Below, piece by piece: positions 32,303 through 40,660 of a stretch of 64,000 nucleotides of DNA; the stretch's first letter is position 1; each line of letters starts with the position of its first letter. Under the pieces are notes generated by a model. The model ran no database searches and was not told the origin of the DNA. It saw only the letters and a program-made list of their open reading frames with translations. Where the stretch lies: positions 50,828-114,827 of the forward strand of contig DNUE01000058.1 of NCBI GenBank assembly GCA_003508005.1, in the 5' to 3' direction. The translations under genes and the position numbers were made by a program. This stretch comes from Desulfobulbaceae bacterium (GTDB lineage: Bacteria > Desulfobacterota > Desulfobulbia > Desulfobulbales > Desulfobulbaceae).

Positions 32303-33126
32303 GGCTCCGCATCCGTTGCCGGAAAAATTCCTGCCTCCCTGCCGCGCCGGAGCAGCTCCGTTACCGCCGCCCGACCTTCCTCGCCGATATCCTGGGAATG
32401 CTCATTCACATAGAGTCCGATGTGACTCTGCAGCACAGTTGCGCTCATTTCCTGGGCATGCGCCCGGATGTATGCCATGCACTCTTGCGGATTGGCACGC
32501 GCCCAGAGGAGGCTTTCCCTGATTCCCCCCTCGATCTCCTGCCGAACATTTTCCGCCAGGCTCCTCCTGGCCGCAATGCAGCCCAGCGGAATCGGCAGGC
32601 CGGTCTCCTCTTCCCACCACTGGCCCAGATCCCTCAGACAGACCAGGCCGTGCTCCTGGTAGGTAAAACGGCTTTCATGGATGATTACCCCGCCGTCCGC
32701 CTCCCCCCTCGCCACCGCTTCCATGATCCGGTCAAAGGGCAGCACCTGGAGATTGCGAGCCTGTGGCGCGTAGAGGCGCAGCAGCATGGCCGCAGTGGTG
32801 TACTCTCCGGGAATGGCTATGGAGGACCGGGCGAGATCAGGCTGCCGGCCCGGCCTGGTCACCACCAGGGGGCCGCAGCCCCTGCCCAGGGCCGCTCCCG
32901 CGGCAAGGAGCACATACCGGTCCAGAACATGCCCCAGGGCATGGAATGACAACTTGCTGACATCAAGTCGTCCCTGCAACGCCCAGAGGTTCAGCGTTTC
33001 AACATCAGCATGGACAGGCGGGGCAAAAGAGACATGGCCAAGCGAAACCCTGCCGTGCACCAGGGCATAGAAAATAAAGGTATCATTGGGACAGGGCGAA
33101 TAGCCGAGGGTCAACTGGGCGGTCAT
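32287..33126 (-). CDS. mqnD: 1,4-dihydroxy-6-naphthoate synthase
   Basis: It acts in the futalosine route to menaquinone, converting cyclic dehypoxanthinyl futalosine to dihydroxy-naphthoate. ATG 33126 gives 279 residues that start LTLGYSPCPNDTFIFYALVHG, the family hallmark, with DVETLNLWALQGRLDVSKLS and IPGEYTTAAMLLRLY of the periplasmic-binding-protein-like fold. Its start overlaps the mqnB stop by 4 bp. The pair shows the organism makes menaquinone by the futalosine pathway. Other mqn genes are not in the window. Confidence 0.93.
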   Translation of the reverse strand: MTAQLTLGYSPCPNDTFIFYALVHGRVSLGHVSFAPPVHADVETLNLWALQGRLDVSKLSFHALGHVLDRYVLLAAGAALGRGCGPLVVTRPGRQPDLARSSIAIPGEYTTAAMLLRLYAPQARNLQVLPFDRIMEAVARGEADGGVIIHESRFTYQEHGLVCLRDLGQWWEEETGLPIPLGCIAARRSLAENVRQEIEGGIRESLLWARANPQECMAYIRAHAQEMSATVLQSHIGLYVNEHSQDIGEEGRAAVTELLRRGREAGIFPATDAEPWSRK

Positions 33127-33812
33127 CCACGCGCCTCCGAACCCGACGACGTTCCTGCCAACAGGTGGGTCAGGACCAGGGCGGTCGCCTCCCCGGCCTT
33201 CCGGCAGGCCTGCTGCAGCTGCCAACGGCCCGTGTCCCGATCCTCCACCAGATTGCTGATACAGCGCAGTTCGAGGCAGGGCAGGCCGAATTCCTGGCAA
33301 ACCCTGGCAACAGCTGCTCCTTCCATGTTCTCGCACAACCCGCCGTGCTGACGGGCCAGCATTTGACCCCGCCGGGCAGTGCCGCTGGCACAGCTCACCG
33401 TGACAAAGGTCCCCCTGAAACAGGGAATTCGGCTGTCAGCAAGGGCCTTGCCGGCCGCTGCCAGCAACCCCGGATCCATGCGGAAGACATCGGGGGGCCG
33501 CAGCTCATTGGCGGCAATCTGTTCGATCCGTTCGCCGAGGCAGATCCCCAGATCTCCCAAAACCTCGCGTTCGGCAAGGCAGATATCAAGGATCTGCGGG
33601 GTTTTTCGGGCTGAGGGCCAGACATAGGCACCTGCCACCCCGAAATTGATTACGCCGCGGACGGCCTTCGCACTGCCGGGCAGCATGGCGGAAAGGCGGA
33701 CCGCCGTTTCCACCGGGCCGATGCCGGTGATGAGATGCGGCACGCTGTTCTCCCGGCAGACGGCGAGGAAGGGGGTCATTTCAAATTCCGTGGCAGCGGT
33801 CAGGAGAAACAT
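33123..33812 (-). CDS. mqnB: Futalosine hydrolase
   Basis: It releases hypoxanthine from futalosine in menaquinone synthesis. ATG 33812 gives 229 residues. The nucleoside-phosphorylase-like fold shows LITGIGPVETAVRLSAML, GVINFGVAGAY, and the catalytic segment CENMEGAAVARVCQEFGLP with ELRCISNLVEDRD, as in MTA/SAH nucleosidase relatives. Coupling with mqnD (stop/start overlap) supports the specific assignment over general MTA nucleosidase. Confidence 0.9.
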   Translation of the reverse strand: MFLLTAATEFEMTPFLAVCRENSVPHLITGIGPVETAVRLSAMLPGSAKAVRGVINFGVAGAYVWPSARKTPQILDICLAEREVLGDLGICLGERIEQIAANELRPPDVFRMDPGLLAAAGKALADSRIPCFRGTFVTVSCASGTARRGQMLARQHGGLCENMEGAAVARVCQEFGLPCLELRCISNLVEDRDTGRWQLQQACRKAGEATALVLTHLLAGTSSGSEARG

Positions 33813-33994
33813 GGGGTTCCTTTTCCGCTCCGGCTGCGGTATGATACGAACCTGGGTCAGGGCGTGGGTTGCCGGCCGGATACGGGCAACCCGCAGCCGG
33901 AAGTGTAAATGAGCCGGTCCCTGTTTGCAAGTACTCTTCGCCGACATCCTGTCCGCCCCGCTGATGGAACAGCGGCACGGTGCCCCGCAACTTC

Positions 33995-35098
33995 ATGAAA
34001 AAAAACTATCACCTTTCGGCCTACGATTACCACCTGCCTGAGGAAAACATCGCCCAGCACCCGGCAGACCGCCGTGACCAGTCGCGGCTGCTGGTGCTCG
34101 ACTGCGTGGCCGATACCATGGCCCACCTGCGCTTTGTCGATATCATCGAACTGCTCCGTCCGGGGGACCTGCTGGTGGCCAACAACACCAGGGTCTTTCC
34201 GGCCCGGCTGTTCGGAAGGAAGGAAACCGGCGGCAAGGCTGAACTTCTCCTGCTGCACTATCCGGAAACTCGGGAAGCTCCCAGCGGGAGCGACTGCATG
34301 CATGCGGCCGAGGTCCTCGCCCTGCTGAAAAGCTCGAAGCGGCCAAGACCAGGCAGCAGGCTGTTCTTCGGTTCGGAGTTGCAAGCCTTGGTCCTGGAGT
34401 TGTTCGAGGATGGCAAGGTCCGCCTTGACCTCCGCTTTTCCCTGCCGGAGGGCCAAAACCTCGCCGACCTCCTCGCCCGTTACGGCCAGATGCCCCTGCC
34501 GCCCTACATCAAGCGTCCCCGGGGAACCACCGGCGAGGATTTCGAACGGTACCAGACCCGCTTTGCGGCCAGTACAGGCTCGGTGGCCGCGCCAACGGCC
34601 GGACTGCATTTTTCCGACGAACTGCTGGCAGCCATCCGCGGCCATGGGGTGGCCATGGCCGCGATCACCCTGCACGTTGGCTACGGTACCTTTGCCCCGG
34701 TTCGGACCGACAACATCCTGGACCACAAAATTCATGCCGAATTCATCCAGATCCCGGCGGAAACAGCCCTGGCGGTTAACCGTGCCAAGGAAGAAGGGCG
34801 AAGGGTCTGGGCCGTAGGGACGACCACCGCCAGGGCCCTTGAATTCTGCGCGGACGGCCAGGGGACAGTCAAGCCCTTCCGGGGACCTTGTGATCTCTAC
34901 ATCATCCCCGGATACCGCTTTCGGGTGGTCGACAATCTGATCACCAACTTCCACCTTCCGCAGTCATCCCTGCTGTTCCTTGTTTCCGCCCTGGCCGGCC
35001 GTGAACGCATCCTCAATGCATACGCCCGGGCGGTGGCATCGGGCTACCGGTTCTTCAGCTACGGCGACGCCATGGCGATCCTCACCAGACACAGCTGA
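33995..35098 (+). CDS. queA: S-adenosylmethionine:tRNA ribosyltransferase-isomerase
   Basis: It transfers ribosyl from SAM to preQ1-modified tRNA to form epoxyqueuosine. The product begins KNYHLSAYDYHLPEENIAQHP and contains LLVANNTRVFPARLFGRK, FAASTGSVAAPTAGLHF and TNFHLPQSSLLFLVSALAG, all QueA signatures. ATG 33995 gives 367 residues. GTG 33980 would add five residues, and neither has a strong ribosome site. It diverges from mqnB. No other queuosine gene is nearby. Confidence 0.95.
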   Translation: MKKNYHLSAYDYHLPEENIAQHPADRRDQSRLLVLDCVADTMAHLRFVDIIELLRPGDLLVANNTRVFPARLFGRKETGGKAELLLLHYPETREAPSGSDCMHAAEVLALLKSSKRPRPGSRLFFGSELQALVLELFEDGKVRLDLRFSLPEGQNLADLLARYGQMPLPPYIKRPRGTTGEDFERYQTRFAASTGSVAAPTAGLHFSDELLAAIRGHGVAMAAITLHVGYGTFAPVRTDNILDHKIHAEFIQIPAETALAVNRAKEEGRRVWAVGTTTARALEFCADGQGTVKPFRGPCDLYIIPGYRFRVVDNLITNFHLPQSSLLFLVSALAGRERILNAYARAVASGYRFFSYGDAMAILTRHS

Positions 35099-35128
35099 TA
35101 CCCTGCCTGCTCGGAGACGTCTCGGATT

Positions 35129-35156
35129 TTGACTGATCAAATAATATGAGTATACT
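35129..35156 (+). promoter_or_regulatory. Sigma-70-type promoter of the CBM48-like gene
   Basis: TTGACT (35129-35134), 16-bp spacer and TATACT (35151-35156). The expected start near 35163 leaves a leader of about 165 nt before the ATG at 35328. Confidence 0.6.
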
Positions 35157-35206
35157 TAAAGAGTACTATCCATCGATAGATGAAAATCCCCGACCTGTGG
35201 GGACGT

Positions 35207-35257
35207 AACCGGCATTTGCTGCCGCGGTCAGCAGACATATGGAAGAGACTGCCGGTT
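35207..35257 (+). promoter_or_regulatory. Structured 5' leader hairpin
   Basis: AACCGGCA (35207-35214) pairs perfectly with TGCCGGTT (35250-35257). Nested inside, TGCTG (35217-35221) pairs with CAGCA (35229-35233). A smaller stem CCCC…GGGG (35189-35203) precedes it. The ribosome site follows at 35319. Structured leaders of this sort may be riboswitches, protein-binding sites or a small RNA. No known riboswitch consensus was recognised. Confidence 0.4.
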
Positions 35258-35327
35258 GCGGTCACGTTGCAGTATGCAAATGCGGGCAGGTTGAACAGAG
35301 GTTTTGAACTCCACCAGGAGGTCGTTT

Positions 35328-35636
35328 ATGGCAATTCAAAAAAAATATCTCAAATCCAGGCCCATTTGCAAAGTAACCTTCAGGCTGCCGAAAGAAGCGG
35401 TTCGGTCGGCAAAAAAAGTATGCATCGTCGGAGATTTCAACGGCTGGAAGAAGAAGGCGTCACCACTGAAGAAACTCAAGGACGGGTCATGCAAAATAAC
35501 CCTGGATCTGGAGTGCGGCAGGGAATACCAGTTTCGCTACCTGTTGGACAATACCACCTGGGAGAATGACTGGGACGCCGACAAATATGTGCCATCAGCC
35601 TACTACGGCACAGACAATTCCGTGGTCATCGTCTGA
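35328..35636 (+). CDS. Stand-alone CBM48/AMPK-type glycogen-binding domain protein
   Basis: The product starts at ATG 35328, 6 nt after AGGAGG, and has 102 residues. It is essentially a single early-set/CBM48 domain: KVTFRLPKEAVRSAKKVCIVGDFNGWKKKASPLKKL, then LDLECGREYQFRYLLDNTTWENDWDADKYVP. The GDFNGW and W-N-D segments are the glucan-contacting parts of AMPK-type glycogen-binding domains. No catalytic domain is attached, so it could tether another protein to glycogen or act as a regulator. A glucan phosphorylase is encoded at 49544-51727. It is expressed from its own promoter with a long leader. Confidence 0.85.
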   Translation: MAIQKKYLKSRPICKVTFRLPKEAVRSAKKVCIVGDFNGWKKKASPLKKLKDGSCKITLDLECGREYQFRYLLDNTTWENDWDADKYVPSAYYGTDNSVVIV

Positions 35637-35722
35637 GCATCGCCGTCAATGAACTGCTTTCAGGAAGCTCGCAGCTTCCGGAAAAATTGCCCGGCCAACG
35701 AATTCGCGCAGCAAATAAAAAA

Positions 35723-35740
35723 ACCCGGCCGCAGCCGGGT
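35723..35740 (-). terminator. Rho-independent terminator after the FmdB-like gene
   Basis: ACCCGGC (35723-35729) and GCCGGGT (35734-35740) form a 7-bp stem with 4-nt loop. On the minus strand a run of T follows (TTTTTTTATTTGC). It ends the transcript of 35764-36048. Confidence 0.85.
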
Positions 35741-35763
35741 ATGAGGGACAGGAGCAACAGGGC

Positions 35764-36048
35764 TCAGGCCGCGGCCGCAGGGCAGTTCTTGCAACCGTCC
35801 GCCCCACCCTGACACGGCGGCGGGGCAGGGCTTTCCTTCTTGCCTTCAGACGCGTCCTTTCCATTGGACCGACCGCTGTACCCATCGGTATACCAGCCGC
35901 CGCCCTTGAGCTGAAAAGAACTCACCGAAACAAGCTTCCGCACCTCGCCCTTGCAGAAAGGGCAGTTCTTCAAGGGCTCGTCGCTCATCCGCTGCTGCAC
36001 CTCAAATACCTTTGCGCAGGCCGAACATTCATATTCGTAAACCGGCAT
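35764..36048 (-). CDS. FmdB-family zinc-ribbon protein
   Basis: The product starts at ATG 36048 and has 94 residues. The zinc ribbon is MPVYEYECSACAKVFEV with the second cysteine pair CPFCKGE, the standard FmdB arrangement of four cysteines. SSFQLKGGGWYTDGYSG follows, the family's conserved GGWYxDGY element. The tail adds CxxGGADGCKNC cysteines. Function of FmdB proteins is poorly known. Some are linked to C1 metabolism regulation. A single-gene unit with its own terminator. Confidence 0.9.
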   Translation of the reverse strand: MPVYEYECSACAKVFEVQQRMSDEPLKNCPFCKGEVRKLVSVSSFQLKGGGWYTDGYSGRSNGKDASEGKKESPAPPPCQGGADGCKNCPAAAA

Positions 36049-36663
36049 CACTCCACCTCATATAAAAAAGAATAAATTAAATAAGTTAAACAAGACGACC
36101 AAGGGATATCCTGTAATTTTCGTTCGTACAATAATCCTGCACGCCCCTGCTGTCAACCTCCAGTTGCCAGAGATTTGCCGACGCAAATGCAGACTGTTCC
36201 TGCCCCGTTCCAGGACTCCGACCAAATCTATTGTGCCTTTTCCAGTACCGCATTTGATTGCACAGAGAGAAATTCCCAAGGCCTGCATAACGACAACGAA
36301 CACGACCCGATCCAGACGAAGACCCGGCCATCGGCACCTCTCTACTCAATCAGGTCCGCTGCTGCTGCCGAACAGAAAAGGATAATTGTTCTTCATTTAC
36401 TGTTATTGAGTGACATGCGTCCGGTGGAACGAACAGCAACCATGCGGCAGGGAAACCGGTCTTCTCACACTTGCACCGCTTCATTATGCGGCGGCAGCAT
36501 ACACAAGTATCAACAGCTCTTCTGTCTTTTTTCGCTGATCATTTTTCCAATAAAAGAGAAATAAAAATATGTAAACAAATAAATTGCGTTTTTAAAGTAC
36601 ATAATATATGGTATTCCAGTTTTTGTTGATAACCCTGCAATCACAACTTGGAGATGAGGAAAA
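36049..36663. other. AT-rich intergenic region between fmdB-like and mucR-like genes
   Basis: 615 bp with no supportable gene. Open frames on either strand lack ribosome sites and family resemblance. The right third (about 36520-36650) is very AT-rich and probably carries the mucR promoter. MucR/Ros regulators bind AT-rich DNA, so autoregulation is plausible. Confidence 0.5.
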
Positions 36664-37098
36664 ATGAGCAAATCTCTTGTGGAAATGACAGCAGAAATCG
36701 TCCAGGCACAGATCAGCATCAAGGACATGTCCAAGGACGATATCAAGGCTGCGCTGCACGACACCTTCTTGACCCTGAAGGGCCTGCAGGACGCTGAATT
36801 GTCCGGCCATTCACCCGAGCAAGCCGAGAGCAAGCCGGCCATCGCCCCGGAAAAATCCATCCAGAAAAATCAGGTGATCTGCCTTGAGTGCGGCCAGGCC
36901 TTCAAGATGCTTTCTCCCAAGCACCTCAAGAGCCACGACCTGACCCCCAAGGAGTACCGGAAAAAATACGGGTTCTCCATGCGGCAGCCACTCTGCGCCA
37001 AAGCGCTCTCCGAACGGCGCTCCTCCTCCGGCAAGAAAAGAGGCCTGCCCGAAAACCTGAAGAAAGCCATCGCGGCCCGGACGAAAAAGAAAAAATAA
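36664..37098 (+). CDS. MucR/Ros-family zinc-finger transcription regulator
   Basis: The 144-residue protein carries the MucR domain: an N-terminal helical oligomerisation part (VEMTAEIVQAQISIKD, IKAALHDTFLTLKGLQ) and a C-terminal zinc finger CLECGQAFKMLSPKHLKSHDL with the following EYRKKYGF and basic tail (RTKKKK). MucR proteins are H-NS-like regulators best known in Alphaproteobacteria for exopolysaccharide and virulence genes, and they also occur in Deltaproteobacteria. A GGAGATGAGG ribosome site precedes the ATG. The large AT-rich upstream region may be an autoregulatory target. Confidence 0.92.
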   Translation: MSKSLVEMTAEIVQAQISIKDMSKDDIKAALHDTFLTLKGLQDAELSGHSPEQAESKPAIAPEKSIQKNQVICLECGQAFKMLSPKHLKSHDLTPKEYRKKYGFSMRQPLCAKALSERRSSSGKKRGLPENLKKAIAARTKKKK

Positions 37099-37141
37099 GG
37101 TATCGGTTCGCGCGGCCTTGTCCGCAAGGACCGTTTCGTCC

Positions 37142-37930
37142 ATGATCGGTATCTTTGATTCCGGCGTTGGCGGCATGACCGTGGCCCGGGCGATTGAACA
37201 GCTCTGCCCGGACATGCCGCTGGTGTACTTCGGTGACATAGCCCGCACCCCCTACGGCTCGAAAAGCCCGGATACCATTATCAGGTATTCCCAGTTCAAT
37301 ACGGATTTTTTGCTGGCCCAGGGAGCAGAACTGATCGTCGTAGCCTGCAACTCCGCCTCCAGCACGGCAGCAGACGCCCTGCGCGCCAGCTATTCGGTGC
37401 CTATCCTGGACGTCATCACCCCCGCAACGTCGAGAGCTGCTGAACTCAGCGTTACCGGCAGAATCGGGATTATCGGCACCAGGGCCACCGTCAAAAGCGG
37501 TATCTATCCGCAGCGTATCCGCGCGGCTCGGCCCGAAGCAAAGGTGTTCAGCCAGGCCTGTCCGCTCCTGGTGCCCCTGGTGGAGGAGGGCTGGCTGTCC
37601 CGGCGCGAGACCAAGATGATCCTGCGCCGGTACCTGCACCCCCTTCGCCTTAAAAAAATTGACACCCTGGTGCTCGGCTGCACGCACTACCCGCTCCTCA
37701 AGGACCTGATCGGGCCGCGGATCGGCAACCAGGTCCAGCTCATTGACTCGTCGGTGGAGATGGCCCTCTATGTCCGCTCCTATTTGGACGACAATCCCGA
37801 GTTGAAGAAGCGGCTGCGCACCAAAGGAGAGACAAGCCGCTTTTATGTGTCGGATTGCACCGAGGCTGTCGAACAGATGGCCGCCAAAATTTTTGGCCGA
37901 TCCGTGGTATTGCACCCTATTGAAGCCTGA
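37142..37930 (+). CDS. murI: Glutamate racemase
   Basis: It makes D-glutamate for peptidoglycan. ATG 37142 gives 262 residues. The catalytic cysteines are in VVACNSASST (first) and VLGCTHYPLL (second), with MIGIFDSGVGGMTVARAI as the N-terminal signature and VYFGDIARTPYG nearby. Length is normal. It follows mucR by 43 bp on the same strand and precedes lolA by 111 bp. An 8-bp inverted repeat (GCTGAAAT/ATTTCAGC at 38001-38029) lies in the gap to lolA. Confidence 0.96.
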   Translation: MIGIFDSGVGGMTVARAIEQLCPDMPLVYFGDIARTPYGSKSPDTIIRYSQFNTDFLLAQGAELIVVACNSASSTAADALRASYSVPILDVITPATSRAAELSVTGRIGIIGTRATVKSGIYPQRIRAARPEAKVFSQACPLLVPLVEEGWLSRRETKMILRRYLHPLRLKKIDTLVLGCTHYPLLKDLIGPRIGNQVQLIDSSVEMALYVRSYLDDNPELKKRLRTKGETSRFYVSDCTEAVEQMAAKIFGRSVVLHPIEA

Positions 37931-38041
37931 TGACCTTTAAAATAAGTCAAAACACTGAGCATCCGCCACTGCGATTGCACCAAGTGGCAAGGGTGCCGGC
38001 GCTGAAATTGAATTTTTTGCGATTTCAGCCAACCTGATCCT

Positions 38042-38794
38042 ATGACCAAGACATCTCCAAAAATTGCCGGACTGGCCTTTTACGCTCTCTTTCTGACTTT
38101 TCTGCTCCTCTGCCAGCCGCTGTCGGCCAAGGAAGCCCTGGAACCTGAGGCTGAAGCCCAGGCACGCAGCCTGCAGCATCTGTACGCAGGCCTGACCAGC
38201 CTGACCTTCGACTTTCAGCAGATCACCAGGACGGGCGGCCGGGAAAGGACCGGTCAGGGCAGCGCCGTTTTTTACAAACCTGGGGCTGCCGCGACGCCCG
38301 AGGCCAAACCAGCCGGACAGATCCTGCCGCGCAGCGTCATGCGCTGGAATTATTCCGAACCAGACCGCCAGGTCATTATCAATGACGGCGAGATCCTGTC
38401 GATATACACCGAAAAAGACAAGCAACTGATCAAAACCCCGGCCAAGGAGTTGGAATCCGACATCACCTACGCCTTTTTTGCCGGCAGCAGAAATCTGCTC
38501 GACGATTTCGAGGCCCAGGCGCCTGCGGCAGAGGTCATTTCCTCCCGGATCGGCGCCCTGCAGACCATCCTCCTGATCCCTCGCACTCCGCACAATCAAA
38601 TCAGATCGGTGCAGATATGGTTTGATGAGCGAGGCATTATCCAGCGCCTGCTGCTCACCGATCACTTTGACGCGGAAACGGAACTGCATTTCAGCCGCAT
38701 CGTGCTCAACAGCCTGCCGCCCAATGACCGGCAACAGATGGAGGGCATCATCTCCTTTCAGCCGCCGGCGGGAACCGAAATCATAACCCGGTAA
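38042..38794 (+). CDS. lolA: LolA-like outer-membrane lipoprotein carrier
   Basis: The 250-residue protein has a signal peptide (FYALFLTFLLLCQPLSA) and the LolA fold: LTSLTFDFQQITRTGGRER, GSAVFYKPG, MRWNYSEPDRQVIINDGEIL, and ADLAF-type strands to the end (EGIISFQPPAGTEI). LolA ferries lipoproteins from the LolCDE transporter to the outer membrane. It is four bases upstream of a radical SAM gene (GTG start), so the two are probably co-transcribed. No clear ribosome site is visible before the ATG. Confidence 0.85.
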   Translation: MTKTSPKIAGLAFYALFLTFLLLCQPLSAKEALEPEAEAQARSLQHLYAGLTSLTFDFQQITRTGGRERTGQGSAVFYKPGAAATPEAKPAGQILPRSVMRWNYSEPDRQVIINDGEILSIYTEKDKQLIKTPAKELESDITYAFFAGSRNLLDDFEAQAPAAEVISSRIGALQTILLIPRTPHNQIRSVQIWFDERGIIQRLLLTDHFDAETELHFSRIVLNSLPPNDRQQMEGIISFQPPAGTEIITR

Positions 38795-38797
38795 CCG

Positions 38798-40660
38798 GTG
38801 CGGCTCCTTCTCGTCTCCATGCCCTGGGCGATTTTCAATCGCCCATCCATTCAACTGAGCACGCTGAAAAGCTATCTTCAGCAGCAGGAGGACGGCCTCT
38901 CGGTCGACACCTCTCATCCCTATCTGGAGACGGCGACAGCCATCGGCATCGAAACCTATCGGCTGCTGGCAGAAAAGTGCTGGGCCGGGGAGGCCCTGTA
39001 CAGCAGCCTGCTTTTTCCCGAGCAGCGGGATGAGGCCAGGCGCGTCTTTCAGGACTTCCTCGGGAACAAGATTGCCCGCTCCCTGCCGGACTTTGACCGG
39101 ATAGCCGGCCAGCTCGACACCCAGCTTGATGACTGGCTTGCCCGCCCTGCTCTCCTCAACTGCGACCTGGTAGGGTTTTCGGTCTGCTTCAGCCAGCTGC
39201 CGGCCACCCTGCTTGCCGCCCGCCGCCTGAAGCGGCTAAGGCCTCAGCTGCCCATCGTCCTGGGCGGCTCGACCTGCGCCCCGGCCATTGCCAGCTCCCT
39301 GCTGAACGTCTTCCCGGAAATCGATTTTGTCATTGCCGGCGAGGGTGAGCGGCCACTGCTCTCGCTCTGCAGGTATCTGGCCGGACTCGTTCCGGAGCCT
39401 GGCCCCAGGGTCCTTGTCCGCTCTCCGCACCATCGGCCGGCTTCAGCGGAATCATTCTCCCTCGAGCCCTCCGACCAGTTTGCGGATCTTGACTCCCTTC
39501 CCCTCCCCGATTTTGCTGACTATTTCGCTGAGCTGCGCCAGACCCGCCTGAACTTCATCCCCACCCTGCCGGTGGAATTTTCCCGCGGCTGCTGGTGGAA
39601 CCGCTGCGCCTTCTGCAATCTCAACCTGCAGTGGAGCGGCTTCCGCCGGAAAAGCAGCGAGCGGATGCTGCGGGAGGTCAAGGAACTGAGCAAAAAATAC
39701 CGCTGCCTTGATTTCTGCTTTACCGACAACTCTCTCCCGCCTGCCGAGGCGGACCGTTTTTTTGCCGCGACCGGGAAGCAGGCGCATGACCTTTCCTTCT
39801 TCGGCGAAATCCGCCCGCGCGGCAAACCGGAAACCTTTGCCCGCTACCGGATGGGCGGCCTGCTTTCGGTACAGATCGGCATCGAGGCCCTGGCCGACTC
39901 ACTGCTGGCAAAGATGAACAAGGGGACTACGGTCATGGACAATGTCGCCGCGATGAAGTACTGCCTGGATGCAGGCATCCAGTTGGACGGCAATCTCATC
40001 CTCGAATTCCCCTCCAGCACGGCCGATGAGGTCACGGAAACCCTGCGCGTTCTTGACTTTGTCCTCCCCTTTCGCCCGCTTGCTGCCGCCTCCTTCTTCC
40101 TTGGGCACGGCAGCCCGGTCTGGCAAAGGCCGAAGGATTTCGGTATCTCCTCGCGCCAGCCGCACCCCAGGAACCGCAGGCTCTATCCCAGGGAAATCCT
40201 CGCACAACTGACTCTGCTCATCGACGCAGGCCGTGGCAGGCGTGGCCGGCAGGATATCCTCTGGCGCCCGGTCAGAAATAAAATGAAGGTCTGGGCCGCA
40301 TTTCACCGGCAGCGGACCGATCCCGGCCCGGCGCTCTCCTATCGGGACGGCGGGGAGTTCATCATCATCCGGCAGGAGCTGCCGGGGCAGCCGGTCCTGC
40401 ATCACCGGCTGCACGGCCTGTCCCGGCGGCTGTATCTTGCCTGTGCCACCCCGGTTGCCAAAAAAACCTTGCTCAAAAAGAGCAAGTCGGTTACCGGTCA
40501 ACAGCTTGACGCCTTTCTCGGCGATCTGGAGCAGAAACGGCTCCTGTTCCGGCACAACGACCAGTGTCTCGCCCTCGCGGTCAGGACGCCGGGGCACCAC
40601 TCATCTATTCAGGCCCGCCTGCCGGGCGAAACCCAGCGGACCATCAGGAAAAGACCATGA
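38798..40660 (+). CDS. Cobalamin-type radical SAM protein (RiPP-maturase/C-methyltransferase-like)
   Basis: The 620-residue protein begins at GTG. The N-terminal part has MRLLLVSMPWAIFNRPSIQLSTLKSYL, close to the start of the RiPP-maturation radical SAM C-methyltransferase group, and a B12-binding-like fold (PIVLGGSTCAPAI, FVIAGEGERPLLSL). The radical SAM core has RGCWWNRCAFCNL, with C-x4-C-x2-C rather than the usual C-x3-C-x2-C, and TDNSLPPAEADRF. It ends with a long variable C-terminal region. No precursor peptide is evident nearby. It sits between lolA and the S1-domain gene and overlaps the latter by ATGA. Confidence 0.8.
   Translation: MRLLLVSMPWAIFNRPSIQLSTLKSYLQQQEDGLSVDTSHPYLETATAIGIETYRLLAEKCWAGEALYSSLLFPEQRDEARRVFQDFLGNKIARSLPDFDRIAGQLDTQLDDWLARPALLNCDLVGFSVCFSQLPATLLAARRLKRLRPQLPIVLGGSTCAPAIASSLLNVFPEIDFVIAGEGERPLLSLCRYLAGLVPEPGPRVLVRSPHHRPASAESFSLEPSDQFADLDSLPLPDFADYFAELRQTRLNFIPTLPVEFSRGCWWNRCAFCNLNLQWSGFRRKSSERMLREVKELSKKYRCLDFCFTDNSLPPAEADRFFAATGKQAHDLSFFGEIRPRGKPETFARYRMGGLLSVQIGIEALADSLLAKMNKGTTVMDNVAAMKYCLDAGIQLDGNLILEFPSSTADEVTETLRVLDFVLPFRPLAAASFFLGHGSPVWQRPKDFGISSRQPHPRNRRLYPREILAQLTLLIDAGRGRRGRQDILWRPVRNKMKVWAAFHRQRTDPGPALSYRDGGEFIIIRQELPGQPVLHHRLHGLSRRLYLACATPVAKKTLLKKSKSVTGQQLDAFLGDLEQKRLLFRHNDQCLALAVRTPGHHSSIQARLPGETQRTIRKRP

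Noticed and set aside
36175..36564. 129-codon plus-strand open frame before mucR
   Set aside because: Composition unlike coding DNA, no ribosome site and no family resemblance. Treated as intergenic.
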